From Neobacillus sp. WH10 (GTDB lineage: Bacteria; Bacillota; Bacilli; Bacillales; Cytobacillaceae), in NCBI RefSeq assembly GCF_030123405.1, contig NZ_CP126110.1:5524298-5588297 (forward strand): a DNA stretch of 64,000 nucleotides. Direction: 5' to 3'. Numbering within the stretch: position 1 is the stretch's first letter; every line of letters begins with the position of its first letter. The translations under genes and the position numbers were made by a program. Shown in pieces: positions 33,646 to 42,778 of the stretch. The notes beneath the pieces are model-generated. The model was given only the letters and a program-made list of their open reading frames with translations. It had not been told where the DNA came from and searched no databases.

Positions 33646-35468
33646 GACCATTCATCCTCTTCAGAACGCTCGTATGGCAGTGAAAAAGAAATCTTTGTTC
33701 CTTTTCCTTCCTCACTTGTTGCCCAGATAGCTCCGCCATGTGCATTGACCATTTCCTTTGCAATTGCCAGCCCTAGTCCTGTACCGCCCAATTTTCGTGT
33801 CCTCGCTTTATCGACACGATAAAAACGGTTAAAAATCTTTCCAATATTCTCTTTTGGAATCCCCACGCCTTGGTCCGACACGCTGACGATCATCTTGTCT
33901 TCCTTTTCTTTTATCGAAAAAGTGACTTGGCCTCCTTCTGGAGAATACTTTAAGGCGTTGGAAATAATGTTGTACAATACCTGCGTCATTTTATCTTCAT
34001 CAATTTCAACAAAGATGGCTTGTTTAGGCAGCTTTCTTTTAAATGTAACATTTTGTTCTTTAGACATTTCAAACCGATCGATGATGCGGTCGTAGAAATC
34101 AACAAAGTTCACCCACTCGATGTTCAGCTTGTAATCCGTGCTATCCATTTTCGATAGCTGCAGCAGGTCATTGACAAGCCGGATCATTCGTTCTGTTTCT
34201 GTCCGCGTTACCTCTAAAAAGTTTGGTGCAATTTCTGTATCCTGCCACGCACCATCAGCAAGGGCTTCTAAGTAACTGCGCATCGTTGTCAGCGGCGTTC
34301 TTAGCTCATGAGAGACATTGGCGACAAATTCTCGTCTTTCAGCATCAATTTTTTCCTGCTCCGTAATATCATGCAAGACGGCAATCAAGCCATTGACAAA
34401 TCCTGTTTCTTTTTGAATAACAGAGAAATTTGCACGTAGAATATAGCGTTCAGATTTTGTACTATAATCTAAAATTAATGAATCCTTTTCCTCCAAAAGA
34501 TCTTCAAATGTATTAGTATCGTCTAAATCCAATAAAGAGACGATTGGCTGGGAAAGAACTGTTTCACGTGAAACATTCAGCATTTCGGCAGCAGGCTCGT
34601 TGATTAAAATAACCCGGCCTTTTCTGTCTGTTGCAATCACACCATCAGTCATATACGACAAAACCGATGACAGCTTTCTTCGTTCCCCTTCTGTCATCGC
34701 CTGTGCTTCCTGAAGTTTTTTTGTTAAATGGTTAAAGGTCATTGCTAGCGTGCCAATTTCATCATGTCCGTAAACTTTAACCTTACGCGAAAAATTCCCC
34801 TTTGACATCGCTAGTGCATGTTTCTTCATATCGGCGATTGGTCTTGTAATGGTTTGAGCTAATAAAATACCTAATACGGCCGTAATCGCTAAAGCGATGC
34901 CTGTGCCTGTTGCAAAAATCTTATTAATGGTTTTCATTTGTTCAAACACATTTTCAATTTTTGCGACTAAATATATGGAGCCAATTACCTTTTTCCCAGA
35001 CTTAATTGGGGTAGAGAGGACCCAGATCCGGTGGCCGGTTTGCTTGTCAATTTTGATGGCACTTTGATCTTCTTCTAACACCATCGATTGTTTCACTTGA
35101 AGCCTTGTTGTCCTTTGACCGACTATTCCTTGATTGTTTTGATCAGAGGTACCTAGTATTTTTAGAGATCTGTTTTCAATTACCTGGACTTCTGAGATAT
35201 CCCCTGCATCGAAATCATGGAGAATTTCCCTAATATCTTCCTCGAGTGTTGGGTCTTCAGGCGTTCGTTCCTTTTCCATTTCCTCAACAATATTATAGGC
35301 AAGCAAATTCACCCGTTCTTTTAACGATGTCTGGAAGTTGGTTCGTAATGTTTCTTCAAGCTGCCTGACAAAATAAACCCCAATTATTTGCATTGCCACT
35401 AAAAGAAGGAGGACATAAATGATAACAAATTTTACGTGTATAGAGCGAAAGAAACCAACTTTTTTCAT
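33642..35468 (-). CDS. walK: Sensor histidine kinase WalK (YycG)
   Basis: Essential cell-wall homeostasis kinase of about 608 residues. Membrane helices at about 9-31 and 182-203 flank an extracytoplasmic Cache-like domain. HAMP, PAS, the His box REFVANVSHELRTPLTTMRS and HATPase boxes NIISNALKYS, DQGVGI and GTGLGLAIA follow. It phosphorylates WalR. ATG 35468 lies behind CAGGAG, 8 bases after the walR stop. The coding sequence contains a perfect parS site at 34560-34575. Confidence 0.96.
   Translation of the reverse strand: MKKVGFFRSIHVKFVIIYVLLLLVAMQIIGVYFVRQLEETLRTNFQTSLKERVNLLAYNIVEEMEKERTPEDPTLEEDIREILHDFDAGDISEVQVIENRSLKILGTSDQNNQGIVGQRTTRLQVKQSMVLEEDQSAIKIDKQTGHRIWVLSTPIKSGKKVIGSIYLVAKIENVFEQMKTINKIFATGTGIALAITAVLGILLAQTITRPIADMKKHALAMSKGNFSRKVKVYGHDEIGTLAMTFNHLTKKLQEAQAMTEGERRKLSSVLSYMTDGVIATDRKGRVILINEPAAEMLNVSRETVLSQPIVSLLDLDDTNTFEDLLEEKDSLILDYSTKSERYILRANFSVIQKETGFVNGLIAVLHDITEQEKIDAERREFVANVSHELRTPLTTMRSYLEALADGAWQDTEIAPNFLEVTRTETERMIRLVNDLLQLSKMDSTDYKLNIEWVNFVDFYDRIIDRFEMSKEQNVTFKRKLPKQAIFVEIDEDKMTQVLYNIISNALKYSPEGGQVTFSIKEKEDKMIVSVSDQGVGIPKENIGKIFNRFYRVDKARTRKLGGTGLGLAIAKEMVNAHGGAIWATSEEGKGTKISFSLPYERSEEDEWS
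34560..34575. promoter_or_regulatory. Perfect parS site inside walK
   Basis: TGTTTCACGTGAAACA is the full 16-base ParB (Spo0J) loading site. Here it encodes part of the WalK PAS region. Confidence 0.95.
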
Positions 35469-35476
35469 CAAGTAAA

Positions 35477-36187
35477 CTACTCCTGTTCAGGATTGCGTAA
35501 ATAATAGCCAACGCCACGACGCGTGACGATCCATGTTGGATGGCTCGGACTATCCTCAATTTTTTCACGCAGACGTCTTACAGTAACATCAACAGTCCGA
35601 ACATCACCGTAATAATCATAGCCCCACACGGTTTGTAACAAGTGTTCTCTTGTCATAACCTGTCCGATATGCTGTGCCAAATAGTAAAGCAGTTCAAATT
35701 CCCGGTGTGTCAATTCAATGGTTTCGCCTCGTTTGGAAACCACATAAGCATCCGGATGAATCACGAGCGAACCAATTTCAATTTCGTTCGTGTCACTTTC
35801 AGCATCTGGCTGAGCTAAGATTTGATTGTGACGGCGTAAGTTTGCCTTTACACGGGCAATTAATTCCCTTGTGCTAAATGGCTTTGTTACATAATCATCT
35901 GCACCAAGTTCAAGCCCTAACACCTTATCAATTTCAGAATCCTTTGCTGTAAGCATTATAATCGGCATTTCATATTTCTTCCGGACTTCGCGGCAAACTT
36001 CCATCCCATCTCTGAGTGGAAGCATGATATCTAAGAGGATTAAGTCAGGCTGTATTTCATCTACCAACCGAAGCGCTTCGTTACCATCGTAGGCGCAATA
36101 GACAATATATCCTTCTTTTTTTAAGTTAAACTGCAAAATATCAGCAATCGGTTTTTCATCATCGATAACAAGAATTTTCTTTTCCAT
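35477..36187 (-). CDS. walR: Response regulator WalR (YycF)
   Basis: Essential OmpR-family regulator of 236 residues controlling autolysins and cell-wall genes. It has LVIDDEKPIADILQFNL at the N-terminus, phosphoacceptor LILLDIMLPLRDG, lysine DDYVTKPFSTREL and the winged-helix ending VTRRGVGYYLRNPEQE. ATG 36187 lies 7 bases behind AAGGAG; a longer frame from 36205 is rejected. It heads walRKHIJ. Confidence 0.97.
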   Translation of the reverse strand: MEKKILVIDDEKPIADILQFNLKKEGYIVYCAYDGNEALRLVDEIQPDLILLDIMLPLRDGMEVCREVRKKYEMPIIMLTAKDSEIDKVLGLELGADDYVTKPFSTRELIARVKANLRRHNQILAQPDAESDTNEIEIGSLVIHPDAYVVSKRGETIELTHREFELLYYLAQHIGQVMTREHLLQTVWGYDYYGDVRTVDVTVRRLREKIEDSPSHPTWIVTRRGVGYYLRNPEQE

Positions 36188-36352
36188 ACCATTTCTCCTT
36201 TTCATTCAATTACGATCTATACAATAAAAAAATTCTAGAAGTCATACCTATACTAGTTTACTTTACCATTTTATTTGCTTAAATTCACCTATAACTAGCA
36301 CTTAGAAATATTTGGATAACATCTATTTCTAAGATTGTTAAAAATATCAAAC

Positions 36353-36383
36353 ATAAAAAAAGCCTCTAGTAATTAACTAGAGA
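36353..36383 (-). terminator. Terminator of the M23 peptidase gene
   Basis: CTCTAGTTAATTACTAGAG on the minus strand is a palindromic stem followed by GCTTTTTTT. Confidence 0.8.
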
Positions 36384-36394
36384 CCCTTGTTCCA

Positions 36395-37837
36395 TTATTT
36401 TAGATAGGAAAGCGGGTTGACTAAGCTTCCATTTTTATACACTTCAAAATGGAGGTGAACTCCTGTTGAGTCACCGGTAGAACCCATCACGCCGATCGCT
36501 GTGCCTTTAGATACCGTTTGGCCTACTGTGACATTAATAGATGACATATGGCCATATAGTGTGCGTAAACCATTTTGATGGTCAATGACAACTTTATTAC
36601 CATAACCGCCATCCCAGCCAGCAGAAACAACCACGCCATTATCAGCCGCTTTTATGGTCTTGTCACTTGGTCTAGCAATATCAATCCCTTTGTGCAGTTT
36701 GCCCCAGCGGTAGCCCATTTGACTGGATATATAGCCGCCTGATGTCGGCCAGGTAAAGCTGCCTTCGCCACGTGAAGGAATCTCTTTCGTTCCTTTCACA
36801 ACAATATGGTTGACTGGCTGCTGAAGGATTTGTTCGCTTGACTGTTCTTTTTTAACGGTTACACCATTTTGTTCTGAAATGGCATAGGTTACGGAACGAG
36901 ATCCGTTTTGCCCCTGTTGCTTTTCTTTTGTCTCACCCTTTGGCATTGATGAGTCCTCAACTACTTCATTTTCAAAAGGGATTTCTTCCTTTTGATTTAC
37001 TTCTTTATCAACAATTACGTCAACAAATGGTTTAAGCACCGTTACATTTATTTCTTGGCCAATTTGTAAAAGTGAATCCTCTGTTAAACCAGGATTTAGT
37101 GCTAAAAGATCCGCTTTTGCCAAACCGTGAGCCTCAGCAATAGTTCCGAGTACATCGCCTTCTTGAACAGCATATTTCTTTTCTTCTAAAGTGCCTTTTT
37201 GTAAAAATGTAACTGCATCATCAGCAGACATAATTTTTTCTGGAGCAATATTTTCTGCTTCAATTGAAACATTTTTGGATAAGCGAACGTCTAATATACG
37301 AGATTCATTTTCTTGTAATGCCGGTAAGGACGCATTGTCTTGGGCTTTTCTTGCATCAAGTTCTGTTAATTGATCCTCAGACACATATTGTAGTTTCAGC
37401 TTTTTAATTACTTCTTCTGCTGTATCTTTATTATCAAGGTATACAACAGGAGTGCCGTCAATCACAATAGCCGATGCTTCGGCTTGAATCTGGAATGTGT
37501 CTTTAATGGTTTGGACTGTTTCTTGATTAGTTGTTTTAGCTCGGAAAACCTGTTCAGGTATGTATTGGACCTGGGAACCAATGTTAAAATCGACATTTTT
37601 AAGTGATTTCTTTGCGGTATCGACTTTATCAGCAATTATTTTATTTACTATTTCTTTATCTGTAACATTGCCTATATATGTACCATTAAGATAAACATGA
37701 TAAATGGTGGTCAATTTTGATGATGTGGCAAAAGCAACCGGACCATTGCTAAAAGCGATAACAGACGCAGCCATCGCGGTAATTACAGTCGTTTTTAATA
37801 ATAAAAACTTTTTTGATTTTTTATTCGAAAATAACAT
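36395..37837 (-). CDS. Secreted M23 peptidoglycan endopeptidase with LysM and G5-like domains
   Basis: Protein of 480 residues. The signal peptide (about 12-38) ends near PVAFATS. A repeat-rich region is followed by a LysM domain (YAVQEGDVLGTIAEAHGL, about 222-268), a G5-like domain (VKGTKEIPSRGEG) and an M23 LytM peptidase domain with zinc ligands in HKGIDIA and HLHFEVY. It should cut peptide cross-links in the cell wall. It lies just upstream of walR, and wall hydrolases are typical WalR targets, so co-regulation is plausible. Confidence 0.9.
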   Translation of the reverse strand: MLFSNKKSKKFLLLKTTVITAMAASVIAFSNGPVAFATSSKLTTIYHVYLNGTYIGNVTDKEIVNKIIADKVDTAKKSLKNVDFNIGSQVQYIPEQVFRAKTTNQETVQTIKDTFQIQAEASAIVIDGTPVVYLDNKDTAEEVIKKLKLQYVSEDQLTELDARKAQDNASLPALQENESRILDVRLSKNVSIEAENIAPEKIMSADDAVTFLQKGTLEEKKYAVQEGDVLGTIAEAHGLAKADLLALNPGLTEDSLLQIGQEINVTVLKPFVDVIVDKEVNQKEEIPFENEVVEDSSMPKGETKEKQQGQNGSRSVTYAISEQNGVTVKKEQSSEQILQQPVNHIVVKGTKEIPSRGEGSFTWPTSGGYISSQMGYRWGKLHKGIDIARPSDKTIKAADNGVVVSAGWDGGYGNKVVIDHQNGLRTLYGHMSSINVTVGQTVSKGTAIGVMGSTGDSTGVHLHFEVYKNGSLVNPLSYLK

Positions 37838-38245
37838 TTATTCCTCCTAAACCACGGTAAAACCCTTATAAACTTGAATTTTCATCTAGTAAAGCGTTTT
37901 CCAGAATTTTAGACCTCTTTTACTTTAACATAGTTTAATTTAAAAAGATTAATAGTCTTTATAATGTAACAAAAATGTATAATTACTGACATTTTCCTAC
38001 ATATTTTTGAAATATGCTAGTCGATATTTCATGTCCTTCTAATGGATTTTTAAATAAAGATAGTGAGAAATTCCTATTAAATCAAGGAATTCTATAGTTC
38101 TAGAGTAGCAGATTCTATTTTTACAAGACAGGACAAACTACGGGGTGATTTTTGTAAAAAAGAGGAATATTTGTTACAAACGCATTACTGAAGTTACAAA
38201 AATAGACAAAAAAAGAAGCTTGCATGTGCAAACTTCTTTTTCGTA
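37838..38245. promoter_or_regulatory. Upstream region of the M23 gene with WalR-like direct repeat
   Basis: About 400 bases without a gene. TGTAAC and TGTATA spaced by five A residues (37965-37981) match the WalR pattern TGTWAH-N5-TGTWAH at 11 of 12 positions, but on the plus strand. Weak evidence only. Confidence 0.3.
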
Positions 38246-38318
38246 TGGCTCAGGACGGAATCGAACCGCCGACACAAGGATTTTCAGTCCTTTGCTCTAC
38301 CGACTGAGCTACTGAGCC
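38246..38318 (-). tRNA. tRNA-Phe (GAA)
   Basis: 73-base cloverleaf on the minus strand with acceptor GGCTCAG/CTGAGCC, anticodon GAA in ACTGAAAATCC, and T arm GGTTCGATTCC. No encoded CCA. Last of a four-tRNA cluster. Confidence 0.95.
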
Positions 38319-38325
38319 ACAAAAG

Positions 38326-38402
38326 TGGCGGTCTGGACGGGACTCGAACCCGCGACCTCCTGCGTGACAGGCAGGCATTCTAACCAACTGAACTACCAGA
38401 CC
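38326..38402 (-). tRNA. tRNA-Asp (GTC)
   Basis: Cloverleaf with acceptor GGTCTGG/CCAGACC, anticodon GTC in CCTGTCACG, T arm GGTTCGAGTCC, discriminator G and an encoded CCA end. Confidence 0.95.
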
Positions 38403-38405
38403 AAA

Positions 38406-38477
38406 TGACCCCTACGGGATTCGAACCCGTGTTACCGCCGTGAAAGGGCGGTGTCTTAACCGCTTGACCAAGGGGCC
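38406..38477 (-). tRNA. tRNA-Glu (TTC)
   Basis: 72-base cloverleaf with acceptor GGCCCCT/AGGGGTC (one G-T pair), anticodon TTC in CCTTTCACG and T arm GGTTCGAATCC. No encoded CCA. Confidence 0.95.
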
Positions 38478-38492
38478 ATATTAAATTGTAAA

Positions 38493-38568
38493 TGGTGAGC
38501 CATGAAGGACTCGAACCTTCGACCCTCTGATTAAAAGTCAGATGCTCTACCAACTGAGCTAATGGCTC
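38493..38568 (-). tRNA. tRNA-Lys (TTT)
   Basis: Cloverleaf with acceptor GAGCCAT/ATGGCTC, anticodon TTT in GACTTTTAATC, T arm GGTTCGAGTCC and an encoded CCA. First of the cluster in transcription order. Confidence 0.95.
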
Positions 38569-38684
38569 GTACAAGGATAATTTACTAATCTTTTATTTCG
38601 CCGGATGCCCACACCTCAGTAAGCTTATTCAAGTAGCGGCTCGGCGTGTGCCCTGATGCTGTTTCATAGAAGCTTATTCGATCG

Positions 38685-38711
38685 TGCTCTACCAACTGAG
38701 CTAATGGCTCG
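38685..38711 (-). pseudogene. Duplicated 5' fragment of tRNA-Lys
   Basis: The first part of tRNA-Lys, acceptor strand through D arm (to GGTAGAGC), is repeated without change about 141 bases upstream of the intact gene. The anticodon and T arms are absent, so this is a tRNA remnant. Confidence 0.85.
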
Positions 38712-38803
38712 CAGTAATTTGTCTTATTGTGACGACGCTTTTTATAATATCATGGTTAATATTATTAACGCAATACTTTTTTTAAAAATTTTTTAAAAAG
38801 GTT

Positions 38804-38828
38804 GAAGCTCTCCAAAATGAAGAGCTTC
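38804..38828 (-). terminator. Terminator of purA
   Basis: GAAGCTCT and AGAGCTTC form an 8-bp stem on the minus strand with a T-rich tract following. Confidence 0.8.
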
Positions 38829-38840
38829 TTTAAATAATAA

Positions 38841-40133
38841 TTATATTTGTCTCCAAGGGCTGCGGACTACATTTGTTTGATTCCGATCTGGGCCGACTGA
38901 GAAGGTAGATAACGGAATACCTGTCAGTTGTGTAACTCGTTCAACATAGTGCCGGGCATTTACTGGCAGTTCATCTAATGTTTTAACCCCTGTAATGTCC
39001 TCTGTCCAGCCAGGAAGTTCCTCATAAATAGGTTCACACTGTGATAATACCTTTAAGTTTGCAGGATATTCGGTAATTACTTCATCCTTGTAGCGATAAG
39101 CCGTACAAATCTTTAATGTTTCAATCCCTGTTAATACATCAATAGAATTGAGGGAAAGATCTGTTAATCCGCTGACACGACGAGCATGACGCACGACAAC
39201 ACTATCAAACCAGCCAACACGGCGCGGACGTCCAGTTGTTGTCCCGTATTCGCGACCTACTTCGCGAATACGATTGCCGATTTCATTATTTAATTCAGTT
39301 GGGAATGGTCCATCACCTACACGAGAAGTATAAGCCTTGCAAACACCAACGACATGAGTAATTTTTGATGGGCCAACTCCTGAGCCAATTGTTACCCCTC
39401 CAGCGACTGGATTTGACGAGGTTACAAATGGATAGGTACCCTGGTCAATATCAAGCATGACTCCTTGGGCTCCTTCAAATAAAACGCGTTTGCCTTCATC
39501 CAAAGCATCATTTAATACAACAGATGTATCACATACATATTTTTTAATTTGTTGGCCATATTCATAATATTCATCTAGAATATCTTCTTTCTTAAAGCCC
39601 TCAGTTTCGTAAATGCGTTCAAATAAGCGATTTTTTTCGTCAAGATTCTGTACTAGTTTTTCTTCAAATATTTCACGGTCAAGTAAATCAGCAATCCGAA
39701 TGCCGATACGAGCAGCCTTATCCATGTAGGCAGGGCCGATCCCCTTTTTCGTTGTGCCGATTTTATTAGCGCCTTTTCGTAGTTCTTCCACTTCATCCAA
39801 TTTTAAATGGTACGGCAGGATCACATGGGCACGATTACTAATACGAAGATTATCAGTTGTTATCCCCTTTTCATGTAAATAAGCCAGCTCTGTTACAAGC
39901 GCTTTTGGATCAACGACCATTCCATTGCCGATTACACTTATTTTTTCTTTATTAAAAATCCCTGAAGGAATTAAATGTAATTTATAGGTTTCTCCGTTAA
40001 ATTTGATGGTGTGGCCTGCATTGTTTCCACCCTGATAACGTGCAATAACCTCAGCATTTTCTGAAAGGAAATCAGTGATTTTTCCTTTTCCTTCGTCTCC
40101 CCATTGTGTACCAACAACCACTACTGATGACAT
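38841..40133 (-). CDS. purA: Adenylosuccinate synthetase
   Basis: GTP-dependent enzyme of 430 residues joining IMP and aspartate in AMP synthesis. It has the P-loop GTQWGDEGKGKITDFL (about 8-23), NAGHTIKFNGE, GTTKKGIGPAYMDKAAR and GRPRRVGWFD. ATG 40133 lies 6 bases behind GGAGGTG; a frame start at 40148 is rejected. It stands alone between dnaB and the tRNA cluster. Confidence 0.97.
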   Translation of the reverse strand: MSSVVVVGTQWGDEGKGKITDFLSENAEVIARYQGGNNAGHTIKFNGETYKLHLIPSGIFNKEKISVIGNGMVVDPKALVTELAYLHEKGITTDNLRISNRAHVILPYHLKLDEVEELRKGANKIGTTKKGIGPAYMDKAARIGIRIADLLDREIFEEKLVQNLDEKNRLFERIYETEGFKKEDILDEYYEYGQQIKKYVCDTSVVLNDALDEGKRVLFEGAQGVMLDIDQGTYPFVTSSNPVAGGVTIGSGVGPSKITHVVGVCKAYTSRVGDGPFPTELNNEIGNRIREVGREYGTTTGRPRRVGWFDSVVVRHARRVSGLTDLSLNSIDVLTGIETLKICTAYRYKDEVITEYPANLKVLSQCEPIYEELPGWTEDITGVKTLDELPVNARHYVERVTQLTGIPLSTFSVGPDRNQTNVVRSPWRQI

Positions 40134-40219
40134 GAAAGACACCTCCAAAATTTTTGCTTCCTTTAATAATTAATTTATCACCACCATAGTTTATCAATTT
40201 TTCATCAAAAAATCAAACA

Positions 40220-40263
40220 AAACACGAACATTTTATACAAAAATATGAAATACGTTCGTAAAT
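40220..40263. promoter_or_regulatory. Possible PurR box pair upstream of purA
   Basis: ACACGAACATT near 40222 and the inverted TACGTTCGTAAAT at 40251 are converging CGAAC/GTTCG boxes. Each is about two positions off the PurBox consensus, and they lie 18 bases apart. This fits purine control of purA. Confidence 0.45.
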
Positions 40264-40378
40264 ATAGCAAACTATGAAAATTATAAAGAAGGATTATCTA
40301 GTAGAAACGAAACTTTCAAGTACGAAACATTAATTTAAGCGGTTTTTTTCCCGTTAATCCTAAATGCTATCCTTTTTC

Positions 40379-40412
40379 AAAAAAAAGAGCTAGCCTGATA
40401 ATCTGGCTAACT
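40379..40412 (-). terminator. Terminator of dnaB
   Basis: AGTTAGCC and GGCTAGCT on the minus strand form an 8-bp stem followed by CTTTTTTTT. Confidence 0.8.
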
Positions 40413-40426
40413 CCAAGATACCCGCT

Positions 40427-41782
40427 CTACGCTCCTTGAGGGGAGTCATAGCGTGTTTCTAAATTTACAAATTTATTATATTCCTTCACAAATGCCAACG
40501 AAACAGTTCCTGTTGGACCATTACGCTGTTTGGCAATTATGATTTCAATGATATTCTTGCTCTCCGATTCCTTATCATAATAGTCATCACGATAAAGGAA
40601 GGCAACGATATCAGCGTCCTGCTCAATACTTCCGGATTCACGAATATCAGACATCATCGGCCGTTTATCCTGCCGCTGCTCGACTCCACGGGAAAGCTGT
40701 GAAAGGGCAATAACAGGCACTTTTAGCTCACGAGCTAATTGCTTAAGGGAACGGGAAATTTCAGATACTTCCTGCTGGCGGTTTTCGCCAGAACGGCCGC
40801 TTCCTAAAATAAGCTGCAAATAGTCAATTAAAATCATCCCTAAGCCGTGCTCTTGCTTTAAACGGCGGCATTTAGAACGAATATCACTGATACGGACACC
40901 AGGGGTATCGTCAATATAGATCCCAGTACTTGATAAGCTTCCCATTGCCATCGTCAACTTACCCCAGTCTTCCTCTGTTAACGACCCGGTACGAAGCCTT
41001 TGCGCATCGATATTTCCTTCCGCACACAAGAGACGCATGACAAGCTGCTCAGCACCCATCTCAAGACTAAAAATAGCAATATTTTCACCTGTTTTTTTGG
41101 CAACATTTTGGGCAATATTTAAAGCAAAGGCTGTTTTACCAACGGAAGGACGGGCACCAACAATAATTAAGTCATTGCGCTGGAAGCCTGCTGTCATCCG
41201 GTCAAGTTCCACAAATCCGGTCTCAAGCCCTGTAATCTCACCAACGCGTTTATGCATTTCCTCAATATTATCATACGTACGAACGAGGACATCTTTAATA
41301 TCGTGGAAGGCACCGGCATTCTTTCTTTGTGCAACCTCTAAGATGCTTTTTTCTGCTTCGCTTAACAGTGCTTCAACCTCGTCTTCACGCGAATAGCCGT
41401 CAGTAGCAATATTAGTTGCTGTGCGAATTAATCTTCTAAGTAAAGACTTTTCTTCTACGATTCTAGCATAATACTCAATATTGGCAGCTGTCGGAACTGA
41501 GCCCGCTAGATCACTTAAATAACTGACACCGCCAATATCCTCTATTAGTTTTGATGCCGCGAGTTCTTCTGTTACCGTTACAAGGTCAACCGCTTTACCT
41601 TGATCATTTAGTTGGAGCATCACATGAAAGATTTTTTGGTGTGAGGCACGATAAAAATCTTCAGGAATTAAGATTTCTGAGGCCAATGTGAGTGCAGAGG
41701 GCTCTAGAAAAATCGCCCCTAGTACAGCTTGCTCCGCCTCAATATTTTGCGGTGGCATACGATCCGCATATAAATCATTCAT
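40427..41782 (-). CDS. dnaB: Replicative DNA helicase (DnaB; DnaC in B. subtilis naming)
   Basis: Hexameric 5'-3' helicase of the replisome, 451 residues. The N-terminal DnaB domain (PPQNIEAEQAVLGAI, about 10-24) leads to the RecA-like core with Walker A GARPSVGKTAFALNIA (about 207-222), Walker B MILIDYLQLI and the KQRNGPTGT segment near the C-terminus. It follows rplI on the same strand, as in Bacillus, but with a 546-base gap filled by repeats. Confidence 0.97.
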   Translation of the reverse strand: MNDLYADRMPPQNIEAEQAVLGAIFLEPSALTLASEILIPEDFYRASHQKIFHVMLQLNDQGKAVDLVTVTEELAASKLIEDIGGVSYLSDLAGSVPTAANIEYYARIVEEKSLLRRLIRTATNIATDGYSREDEVEALLSEAEKSILEVAQRKNAGAFHDIKDVLVRTYDNIEEMHKRVGEITGLETGFVELDRMTAGFQRNDLIIVGARPSVGKTAFALNIAQNVAKKTGENIAIFSLEMGAEQLVMRLLCAEGNIDAQRLRTGSLTEEDWGKLTMAMGSLSSTGIYIDDTPGVRISDIRSKCRRLKQEHGLGMILIDYLQLILGSGRSGENRQQEVSEISRSLKQLARELKVPVIALSQLSRGVEQRQDKRPMMSDIRESGSIEQDADIVAFLYRDDYYDKESESKNIIEIIIAKQRNGPTGTVSLAFVKEYNKFVNLETRYDSPQGA

Positions 41783-41819
41783 CTATCAAAAACCTCCTAC
41801 CTTAGAAGGATTTAATTTC

Positions 41820-41984
41820 AAAGTCATAAAGAAAACTCGCCGACTGGCAAGCTGCTAGGCGAAGACAGAGGCGTAGTTCGTTAGAAAAGCACAGCTTTTC
41901 GACTGCGATACCTTTGCTTCGAAGCCTTCCTTAGTGCACTTATGCCTAATAGGAAAGTTTACTTTCCTATCGGCGAATGAAAAA
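41820..41984. repeat. Long intergenic inverted-repeat element
   Basis: About 160 bases upstream of dnaB starting CTCGCCG and ending CGGCGA, with internal AGCACAGCTTTTC and ACTTTCCTATCGG segments. It is probably a family of extragenic palindromic repeats. No reading frame is supported. Confidence 0.4.
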
Positions 41985-42071
41985 AGTGACCAGTTAATAC
42001 CGATCACATCCGATTACTTACTTTTTCTATTGTATCATGTTTATTCTAACTTTGAACTGGGAAATTTTTTA

Positions 42072-42329
42072 ATCCCGCATTAAGGGGCAGTAAAAATTAA
42101 TTTTAGCTTGCTTAGTTATAGATTTATGACACTGCCCCTAAATGCCCGATTGGCTCATTTTGTATTCAGTGGTAACCCTCACTGTTTCCAGGTTCGCCTT
42201 ATCCCGCATTAAGGGGCAGTAAAAATTAATTTTAGCTTGCTAAGTTATAGATTTGTGACACTGCCCCTAAATGCCTGATTGGCTCTTCTAGCAATCAGTG
42301 AAAACTGTCACTGTTTGCTAGAAGAACCT
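42072..42329. repeat. Two tandem copies of a 129-bp hairpin-rich element
   Basis: ATCCCGCATTAAGGGGCAGT begins at 42072 and again at 42201. Each unit has AGGGGCAGT and ACTGCCCCT arms about 39 bases apart. The first about 95 bases are almost identical. The tails differ, but each forms its own hairpin; copy 2 has TTCTAGCAA facing TTGCTAGAA. The second copy abuts the rplI stop. Confidence 0.85.
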
Positions 42330-42778
42330 TATTTTACTTCTGTTACCGAAACAGTTAACGTCGCAGTGACTTCATGGTGAAGTTTTACTGGCACCTTTGT
42401 ATGGCCAAGCGTCCGAATGGCATCGGCTAATTCCATTTTTCGCTTATCGATTTTAATACCATGTTTCTTTTGCAGCTCTTCGGCAACTTGTTTTGTTGTA
42501 ATCGAACCAAAAAGACGTCCGCCTTCACCGGCTTTAGCTGTTAATTCAACTGTAATTTTGTCCAATGTTTCCTTCAGCTTTTTTGCTTCAACAAGTTCTT
42601 CAGCAGCCATTTTTTCCTGTTTCTTCTTTTGGGCATCTAAAGAACTAATGCTGGCATTATTTGCTTCAACCGCTAATCCCTGCTTAAATAAAAAGTTTTG
42701 TGCATAGCCGTCTGCTACATTTTTCACTTCGCCTTTTTTTCCTTTACCCTTAACATCCTTTAAGAAAATGACCTTCAT
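42329..42778 (-). CDS. rplI: 50S ribosomal protein L9
   Basis: Protein of 149 residues: MKVIFLKDVKGKGKKGEVKN at the N-terminus with the L9 signature GYAQNFLFKQGLA (about 25-37), a long connecting helix, and the C-terminal domain with GGRLFGSITTKQVAEEL. It overlaps gdpP by 4 bases (ATGA), so translation is coupled. Confidence 0.97.
   Translation of the reverse strand: MKVIFLKDVKGKGKKGEVKNVADGYAQNFLFKQGLAVEANNASISSLDAQKKKQEKMAAEELVEAKKLKETLDKITVELTAKAGEGGRLFGSITTKQVAEELQKKHGIKIDKRKMELADAIRTLGHTKVPVKLHHEVTATLTVSVTEVK

Noticed and set aside
37965..37981. Functional WalR box
   Set aside because: Orientation is opposite to the M23 gene, one position is off consensus, and such AT-rich motifs arise easily. 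Left as low-confidence only.
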